Positions 1 through 5,350 of a DNA stretch of 5,350 nucleotides are shown one piece after another (position 1 is the first letter of the stretch; every line of letters begins with the position of its first letter). Source of the DNA: Actinomycetes bacterium (lineage in GTDB: Bacteria > Actinomycetota > Acidimicrobiia > Acidimicrobiales > CADCSY01); assembly GCA_025464025.1 (NCBI GenBank), contig JAODBP010000069.1, positions 1-5,350 on the forward strand. Reading direction: 5' to 3'. A model generated the notes under the pieces. That model worked only from the letters and a program-made list of their open reading frames with translations. It did not search any database and was not told the DNA's origin. The translations under genes and the position numbers were made by a program.

Positions 1-1111
1 TCTTGAGCCAGTGGTGGAACTTGCACATGTGGTCGGCGTCGTCGGTCCGGGTGTGATGCGTCACCGACCACTCGGTCCGGTGGTCGCGTTCCAGCCGGCG
101 GTGCTCGGCGCAGCCGAGGACCTGGCATTGGTCGTCGGACCATTCGAGGGCGGTCTGTTGGTGGGCGGTGAACTGCCGTCCGGGGTGGGTCACGTTGATG
201 ACGTCGACGCCCTTGGTGAGGACGAGGGTGAGGAACGAGCCGGGCAGGAGCTCTCGGGCCACGGAGACGGGGATGGGTCCGTAGCCGGTGATCTCGCAGA
301 TCTCGCCGGGTTCGGTGTCGCCGCGGAGGATGGCGGGGAGGTCGGCGCGCAGGATCACCTTCACCGGTGACGGTGCTTTGCCGCCAACGCCTGATGCGGC
401 GGCTTCGGCCATGGCCATCATCCCGTCGAAGGCGTAGGCCTCGAGCGGTTCTCGCCGGCCTTCCTTGCGCGCCCGCTTGAACTCGGCGTCGACGAACGGC
501 CGGTGTCGGGCCATGAAGCGGGCGCCGTCGTCCTTCGTCCCGCGAAGGTGGAGGTGCCACGCGCCGTCGTCGCCGATCCACTCCCGCGCCGATCGCGTGC
601 GCCGGATCGCCTCGTGTCGCGCCGCGTCGTCGGCGAGTGCGGCGGCCTTGATCCGCTCGGCCCGGCCGCGCAGCTCGCGGAGGCTCTCACGCGATGCGGC
701 GGTGAGCAGCTCCTCCTCGGCTGACGGGTCGGCTGCGGCGCCGTCGGACACGGCGGCCGCTTGGTCGAGCGACAGCTTCCCGGACCGCAGTGCTTCGTCC
801 GATCGCGGCAGCTTCTTCACCCGCTCGGCGGTTTCGAGGGCCTTGCGGGCTTGTGCAGCCGTCGTCCCTGTGCGGTTCGCCAGCCAGTCGGCGGCGGTCC
901 GGTCGGTCCCACCGCGCCACTGGTTCGTCTCGGTCGCCCGTCCGGCGACGAGCGCCTTGCCGGCGGAGCACACGCGCTCGGCCTCGGCGAACAGGTCGAC
1001 CAACTGGACCGCCTCGGGTCCGGTCAGCGCGGCGACGTCGAGCTCGCGCACGACCAGCTGGAGCTGGCGCACGGCCATCCGGGTGGCCTGGGCTCGACGT
1101 CCATCGAACAT
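1..1111 (-). CDS. DUF222 / 13E12-repeat family HNH endonuclease, C-terminus cut by window edge
   Basis: 370 residues are visible, read without a stop from ATG at 1111 to the left edge, so the C-terminus is missing. Residues up to about 320 have the look of the DUF222 region typical of actinobacterial 13E12-repeat proteins. The end carries an HNH nuclease core: Cys329 and Cys334 (CQVLGC), Asp343-His344 (ERDHRTEW), Cys363, His366-His367 and Lys370. The C-x4-C ... DH ... C-x2-HH order is that of a zinc-stabilised His-metal nuclease, with His344 as the likely general base. The family is presumed to cut DNA, but its biological role is poorly known, and many members are multicopy and possibly mobile. 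The start is the first ATG after an in-frame stop at 1133-1135, and no ATG or GTG lies between. There is no Shine-Dalgarno sequence; a LexA-type palindrome covers the ATG, so SOS control is likely. Identity is confident; function is inferred. Confidence 0.9.
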   Translation of the reverse strand, partial: MFDGRRAQATRMAVRQLQLVVRELDVAALTGPEAVQLVDLFAEAERVCSAGKALVAGRATETNQWRGGTDRTAADWLANRTGTTAAQARKALETAERVKKLPRSDEALRSGKLSLDQAAAVSDGAAADPSAEEELLTAASRESLRELRGRAERIKAAALADDAARHEAIRRTRSAREWIGDDGAWHLHLRGTKDDGARFMARHRPFVDAEFKRARKEGRREPLEAYAFDGMMAMAEAAASGVGGKAPSPVKVILRADLPAILRGDTEPGEICEITGYGPIPVSVARELLPGSFLTLVLTKGVDVINVTHPGRQFTAHQQTALEWSDDQCQVLGCAEHRRLERDHRTEWSVTHHTRTDDADHMCKFHHWLK

Positions 1112-1119
1112 GTGTTCGA
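1104..1119. promoter_or_regulatory. LexA (SOS) box over the HNH gene start codon
   Basis: The sequence TCGAACATGTGTTCGA matches the actinobacterial/Gram-positive LexA operator TCGAAC-N4-GTTCGA in all 12 specified bases. It extends outward to a 9-bp inverted repeat, 1102-1110 against 1113-1121. The start codon (1109-1111, minus strand) lies inside it, so bound LexA would block the promoter and initiation region. In Mycobacterium tuberculosis, several 13E12-repeat genes are known to carry SOS boxes, which fits this context. LexA binding itself is inferred. Confidence 0.85.
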
Positions 1120-1147
1120 TGCGAACGGACCTTCAGGATGAAGGCAA
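1119..1147 (-). promoter_or_regulatory. Possible promoter of the HNH gene (leaderless type)
   Basis: On the minus strand a -35-like TTGCCT (1147-1142) is followed after 17 bases by TCGCAT (1124-1119). Seven bases later comes the ATG at 1111. The distance from -10 to start codon is close to the 8 bases seen for ettA and kgd, which suggests a leaderless transcript. The -10 is weak because the usual A at position 2 is C. The LexA box begins at its last base, an effective place for repression. The short inverted repeat CTTCA-GGA-TGAAG (1131-1143) lies in the spacer and slightly into the -35. Confidence 0.35.
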
Positions 1148-1154
1148 CGAAACG

Positions 1155-1166
1155 GACGACGTCGTC
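1155..1166. repeat. 12-bp perfect palindrome between the zinc-finger and HNH genes
   Basis: GACGACGTCGTC is a perfect palindrome in the 82-base gap after the small zinc-finger gene and just upstream of the possible HNH promoter. Having no loop, it is a poor terminator. It could be a dimeric regulator site or chance in GC-rich DNA; nothing else seen supports a function. Confidence 0.35.
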
Positions 1167-1193
1167 AGGACCCTGCCACCGGTCGAGGCGGGC

Positions 1194-1460
1194 TCAGCGC
1201 GAGGGCTTGATGCGGGTGAAGTCTTCGCCGGTCGGCCCGAACGGCAGGTCGGCGGCCTCGTAGCACTCGGCGTGGAAGTGCTCGACCCGGGCCCACTTGG
1301 CATCGACGTACACGTTGCAGATCACCTGCTGGCGGTTCTGCTTCGCCGCGAACTTGACCTGCTCGCCGCAGTGGTGGCAGAGGGCGAGGTTGCCGGCTTC
1401 GACCCGGCGGAGGACAGCGCGGCTGCCCAGCGTGACCTGCTGAAGGGTGATGTCGCTCAT
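1194..1460 (-). CDS. Small uncharacterised protein with a C-x2-C / H-x2-C zinc-finger-like pattern
   Basis: This is an 88-residue soluble protein with no signal peptide or membrane segment. It holds Cys28-x2-Cys31, Cys48, and His61/His63-x2-Cys66 in the string EHFHAECY. Cys28, Cys31, His63 and Cys66 could form one zinc site of the form C-x2-C-x31-H-x2-C. That is close to the C-x2-C-x28/30-H-x2-C spacing of PARP-type fingers, and the aromatic/His-rich stretch before the last Cys also fits. Between them lies a likely beta strand (QQVICNVYV). A nucleic-acid or protein-binding role is a guess; I do not recognise the family. The start at 1460 is preferred over an in-frame ATG at 1547 because a purine-rich AAAAGAGG lies just ahead of it and the 1547 extension (MHPVTLVKDALRR...) looks like non-coding sequence. 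The gene stands 177 bases after the GGDEF gene, behind a strong hairpin, so it probably has its own promoter, although none is clear. Confidence 0.72.
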   Translation of the reverse strand: MSDITLQQVTLGSRAVLRRVEAGNLALCHHCGEQVKFAAKQNRQQVICNVYVDAKWARVEHFHAECYEAADLPFGPTGEDFTRIKPSR

Positions 1461-1462
1461 GT

Positions 1463-1470
1463 CCTCTTTT
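1463..1470 (-). promoter_or_regulatory. Ribosome binding site candidate for the zinc-finger gene
   Basis: AAAAGAGG lies 2 bases before the ATG at 1460. The GAGG core matches the anti-Shine-Dalgarno sequence but is closer to the start than usual. It is the main reason for choosing this start over the ATG at 1547. Confidence 0.4.
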
Positions 1471-1556
1471 CGACCGGTTCGGACGGAAACATGAGCAATC
1501 AACCTCGAACGCCGGAGCGCGTCCTTGACGAGGGTGACGGGGTGCACAAGTGTGAT

Positions 1557-1601
1557 GGCGCTGGGCCGGGGTGCTTCCGCCGTGCACCCCTGCCCAGCAC
1601 C
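1557..1601 (-). terminator. Long GC-rich hairpin, likely terminator after the GGDEF gene
   Basis: Two 7-bp arms stack into one stem: GCTGGGC (1560-1566) pairs with GCCCAGC (1592-1598), and GGGGTGC (1568-1574) with GCACCCC (1584-1590). One mismatch (C1567/T1591) separates them and a 9-base loop closes the stem. Two more G-C pairs add at the base after another mismatch. It begins 36 bases past the GGDEF stop codon. No T-run follows on either strand, so it would be a U-less terminator of the kind common in high-GC actinobacteria. A weaker 7-bp stem (1632-1638 with 1644-1650) spans the GGDEF stop codon, and CGGGCC-GCC-GGCCCG (1610-1624) lies between. Confidence 0.55.
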
Positions 1602-1637
1602 TTCGCGCTCGGGCCGCCGGCCCGGCCGCGCCTTCGC

Positions 1638-3041
1638 CTAGGCGGCGAAGACGGCGAAGTCGGGGGCGACGTGACCCCGTCCGCCACCCCGGCGCTGCGC
1701 CGAGGCGAGGGCGGATTCCGCCCGGTCGATCGTGTCGAGGGGCGCCGAGCTGTCGAGGTGCAGCGCACCGCCGACGCTCATGGTGCGGCTCGGCGTGCCG
1801 GCCATCCACGAGTCGACGAGGCGACTGACGACCATGTCGATCGGGGCCTTGAGGTCACGCAGCACCACCACGAACTGGTGGTCGCCGTAGCGGGCCACGG
1901 CGTCGCCGTTGCGGGTGCCGTTGCGCAGGTGGAGGCCGACCTGGCCGAGCAGGAGGTCGGAGGCGGCGTCGCCCTGGGCCCGGCGCAGCGACTCGAAGCC
2001 GTCGACCTCGAGCACGAGCAGCCCGTCGCCGGCTCGTAGCGAGGCAATGATCGCGGCGGCCTGCTGGCGGTTGCCCACGCCCGTGATCGGGTCCCGGGTG
2101 GCGGCGTCGTAGAGGGACTCGACGGCGTTGAGCCGGTCGAGCACGGCGCCGGCCTGCCCGCCGAAGAGCTGGGCGATGCCGGCGGTGAGGCCGTCGATCT
2201 CGCGGCGGGCGCCGGACACGGCGAGCACGCCGATGACGCCGGCGGCGCCGGTGATGGGCACGAGCACCGGGTTGCCGGGCCGGACCGCGCCGACCCGGAG
2301 GGCCTCGACCAGGGCGGCGTTGCGACCCAGCTCGGGGTCGAGCGGCGCCGGGTGCGACCCGTGGCGGCCGCCCAGGAGGAGGCGGCCGGGGCCTTGCACG
2401 TAGAGGAGGGCGCCGTCGCCGCGGAGCAGCTCGGCGCCGAGCCGGCAGATGCGGTCGCCGGCAGCGGCGACGTCGTCGACGCCGCGCAGGTCGATGGCGG
2501 CCACCAGCAGCGTGTCGATGTCGGTCAGCGCGGCATCGGCCAGCACCTTCGTGCGGCGGCTCCGGGCCAGCGCCCACGCGATCGCCTCGGCCAGCAGGAG
2601 CGCGACCGGCAGCACCGCCAGCGCCGCCGACGGCACGGCTGGATCCCCATTGATCCAGGTGGTGCCGGCGGCGACGACGGCGGGAACGGTGAGCTGCGCC
2701 GCCACGCCCCGACCCAGGGCCAGCGCGGCCCACAGGAGGACGGCGGCACCCGCGGCCGGGACGGCGACGACGGCGATGTCGCGGCCGATCGACGCGATGA
2801 CGGTGCCGGTGGCCGTGAGGGCGAGGCCGGCGACGACGGCTCGGGCGACCCGGCGGTTCCGGAGGAGCTCGGTGCCGAGCAGCGTGGTGATCAGGCTGGC
2901 GGCCACGACGGCGAGGGCCGCGCCGCGCACCGCGACCGAGCTCGGCACCAGGACGGCGGCGATGGCGACGCCGCCACCGGCCAGCAGCAGGGCGCCGGTG
3001 GCGACCCGGCCAGCCGGGGGAGCAGGGGTGACGGCGGTCAT
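1638..3041 (-). CDS. Membrane protein with GAF-like region and degenerate GGDEF domain
   Basis: A 467-residue protein. Residues about 14-160 hold five to six hydrophobic segments (roughly 15-36, 38-60, 66-86, 88-110, 115-131 and 136-159). Residues about 170-305 look like a GAF-type sensory domain. Residues about 310-460 form a GGDEF (diguanylate cyclase) domain opening with DPITGVGNR (317-325). The signature, normally RYGGDEF, is RYGDHQF (384-390), so the metal-binding acidic residue is His. The first metal Asp of the DxDxF motif is Glu345, and the substrate Asn is Arg. The inhibitory c-di-GMP site RxxD is intact (R377-N-G-D380), five residues before the signature, and the later SVGGA motif (422-426) is kept. 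It is probably not a cyclase and may instead sense c-di-GMP. The frame stays open upstream to 3314, but that stretch overlaps the preceding gene and has shadow composition, so ATG 3041 is preferred; GTG at 3062 is possible. No Shine-Dalgarno is visible. It lies 58 bases after the small membrane gene, possibly cotranscribed. Confidence 0.85.
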   Translation of the reverse strand: MTAVTPAPPAGRVATGALLLAGGGVAIAAVLVPSSVAVRGAALAVVAASLITTLLGTELLRNRRVARAVVAGLALTATGTVIASIGRDIAVVAVPAAGAAVLLWAALALGRGVAAQLTVPAVVAAGTTWINGDPAVPSAALAVLPVALLLAEAIAWALARSRRTKVLADAALTDIDTLLVAAIDLRGVDDVAAAGDRICRLGAELLRGDGALLYVQGPGRLLLGGRHGSHPAPLDPELGRNAALVEALRVGAVRPGNPVLVPITGAAGVIGVLAVSGARREIDGLTAGIAQLFGGQAGAVLDRLNAVESLYDAATRDPITGVGNRQQAAAIIASLRAGDGLLVLEVDGFESLRRAQGDAASDLLLGQVGLHLRNGTRNGDAVARYGDHQFVVVLRDLKAPIDMVVSRLVDSWMAGTPSRTMSVGGALHLDSSAPLDTIDRAESALASAQRRGGGRGHVAPDFAVFAA

Positions 3042-3099
3042 GGTGTTGTGTCGGCCGGTCACGCTCGGTGGTCGAGCCAACGTTCCGACAACGATTTCG

Positions 3100-3405
3100 C
3101 TACGGGCGGTGCGATCCGAGCTGGACGGCGTCGCGGACCAGTGCTCGCAGCGCTCGTTCGTCGGCCCCGGCCTCGACCAGGGCGTGGACCCGGTCCTCGA
3201 CGGCCTCGCCCAGCTCGTCGTCCGACCGGGCCGCACCACCGTTGGTGACCGCGGTGAGGATGATGATCCCGAACGCGGCCACCGCGGTGAGCAGGCCGAA
3301 GGTGAGCGCGCCACCGGGCGAGTCGGCGATCGACGTGACGATCATCCCGGCGATGCCGGCCACGCACACCGCGACCAGCGAACGACGGATGGCCACCGCG
3401 CTCAT
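3100..3405 (-). CDS. Small two-helix membrane protein, uncharacterised
   Basis: A 101-residue protein that I do not recognise. Residues 8-26 and about 32-54 are two hydrophobic segments joined by a short polar turn (ADSPGG), giving a hairpin in the membrane. A charged, probably helical tail (61-95; DDELGEAVEDRVHALVEAG, then ADERALRALVRDAV) follows, likely cytoplasmic. The ATG follows the ettA stop with no base between (TAG-ATG), so translation is probably coupled to ettA, and no clear Shine-Dalgarno is present. The sequence does not show whether the link to ettA is functional or only positional. Hydrophobicity pattern and coupling make it a real gene rather than a shadow. Confidence 0.75.
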   Translation of the reverse strand: MSAVAIRRSLVAVCVAGIAGMIVTSIADSPGGALTFGLLTAVAAFGIIILTAVTNGGAARSDDELGEAVEDRVHALVEAGADERALRALVRDAVQLGSHRP

Positions 3406-5103
<1,698 letters not shown>

Positions 5104-5111
5104 ATGGCTTC

Positions 5112-5141
5112 AGGCTAGGGGGTCCAGCTTCGGCCCTGGAA
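5112..5141 (-). promoter_or_regulatory. Leaderless promoter of ettA
   Basis: On the minus strand TTCCAG (5141-5136) is followed by an 18-base spacer and TAGCCT (5117-5112). Eight bases later comes the ettA ATG. TAnnnT a few bases before the start codon is the usual layout of actinobacterial leaderless genes, and no Shine-Dalgarno is present. The -35 is only a partial match. Confidence 0.6.
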
Positions 5142-5158
5142 TTGCGCGCCGATAGGCT
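5129..5158 (+). promoter_or_regulatory. Leaderless promoter of kgd
   Basis: TTCGGC (5129-5134), an 18-base spacer and TAGGCT (5153-5158) are followed after 8 bases by ATG at 5167. No Shine-Dalgarno precedes any candidate start. The arrangement mirrors that of the ettA promoter around base 5135. The -35 match is weak. Confidence 0.6.
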
Positions 5159-5166
5159 CGATGGTG

Positions 5167-5350
5167 ATGAGCGAACCTCCCAGCCAGCAGTCGTTCGGAC
5201 CGAACGCGTGGCTCGTCGACGAGATGCACGAGCGCTACCTCTCCGATCCGGAGGCGGTGAGCCCGAGCTGGCAGGAGTTCTTCGCCGACTACCAGAAGGG
5301 CGGCAACGCCACGCCGCCGGCCGCGGCCCTGACCCCGGCGCCCGCCCCGG
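5167..5350 (+). CDS. kgd: Multifunctional 2-oxoglutarate metabolism enzyme Kgd (SucA-type), N-terminus only
   Basis: Only 61 residues are visible before the right edge. Residues 10-42 match the 2-oxoglutarate dehydrogenase E1 N-terminal segment: FGPNAWLVDEM, then YLSDPEAVSPSWQEFFADY. This resembles the start of mycobacterial Kgd (FGQNEWLVEEMY ... DPSSVDPSWHEFLVDY). A Pro/Ala-rich linker begins near residue 48, as in actinobacterial enzymes that fuse E1 to an E2-like acyltransferase domain. The full protein would be a thiamine-diphosphate enzyme of the TCA cycle acting on 2-oxoglutarate in the cytosol; the fusion itself lies outside the window and is inferred. ATG 5161 and GTG 5164 are in-frame alternatives. 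ATG 5167 is chosen because it lies 8 bases from the -10-like TAGGCT, exactly as for ettA, and gives the usual family length before the conserved FG motif. Confidence 0.88.
   Translation, partial: MSEPPSQQSFGPNAWLVDEMHERYLSDPEAVSPSWQEFFADYQKGGNATPPAAALTPAPAP

Noticed and set aside
1..1111. HNH gene as a homing endonuclease, intron or intein
   Set aside because: No interrupted host gene or splice-junction motif is visible; the DUF222-HNH layout is that of a free-standing 13E12-type gene.
465..2039. Plus-strand open frame (524 codons) across the HNH, zinc-finger and GGDEF genes
   Set aside because: It crosses three genes, their gaps, the SOS box and the hairpin, and shows no recognisable domain; Ser/Arg/Ala-rich composition points to a shadow.
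2867..2880. Inverted repeat GCTCGG-TG-CCGAGC
   Set aside because: It lies inside the membrane-helix coding region of the GGDEF gene and is short; expected by chance in GC-rich coding DNA.
3042..3314. N-terminal extension of the GGDEF protein by 91 residues
   Set aside because: The extension overlaps most of the small membrane gene in another frame and is Ser/Pro/Arg-rich like shadow sequence; the protein reads naturally from ATG 3041.

Overview
The window is very GC-rich, and its reading frames match actinobacterial families. These are a DUF222/13E12-type HNH nuclease, an actinobacterial-style alpha-ketoglutarate decarboxylase (Kgd) N-terminus, a mycobacterial-type LexA box and leaderless promoters. 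The best guess is an Actinomycetota chromosome, possibly of the class Acidimicrobiia. The class is inferred from the overall look of the proteins, not from a marker gene.

Layout: everything from 1 to 5103 reads leftward (minus strand). From right to left it holds ettA (ABC-F translation factor, 5103-3406), a 101-residue two-helix membrane protein starting directly after the ettA stop (3405-3100), and a membrane protein with a GAF-like region and a degenerate GGDEF domain (3041-1638). A strong hairpin follows (1601-1557). Then come a small zinc-finger-like protein (1460-1194) and a DUF222/HNH endonuclease that starts at 1111 and leaves the window at base 1. On the plus strand, kgd begins at 5167 and runs off the right edge. 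No RNA gene, CRISPR array, insertion sequence or attachment site was seen, and no stretch of 300 bases lacks a gene.

Regulation: the ettA/kgd intergenic region (5104-5166) appears to hold two divergent leaderless promoters in mirror symmetry. Each has a TAG(G/C)CT -10 element exactly 8 bases before its ATG, and the two -35 regions are separated by one base. ettA, the small membrane gene and perhaps the GGDEF gene could form one transcription unit ending at the hairpin. The HNH gene is probably separately controlled: a perfect palindromic LexA/SOS box (TCGAAC-N4-GTTCGA) covers its start codon.

The points most worth a second look are the SOS box on the HNH nuclease start, the GGDEF domain with lost catalytic residues but an intact c-di-GMP-binding RxxD site, the mirror-image promoter pair, and a small protein with a PARP-finger-like Cys/His spacing. 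No wholly new multi-gene system is evident; most of the window is housekeeping plus small uncharacterised genes.
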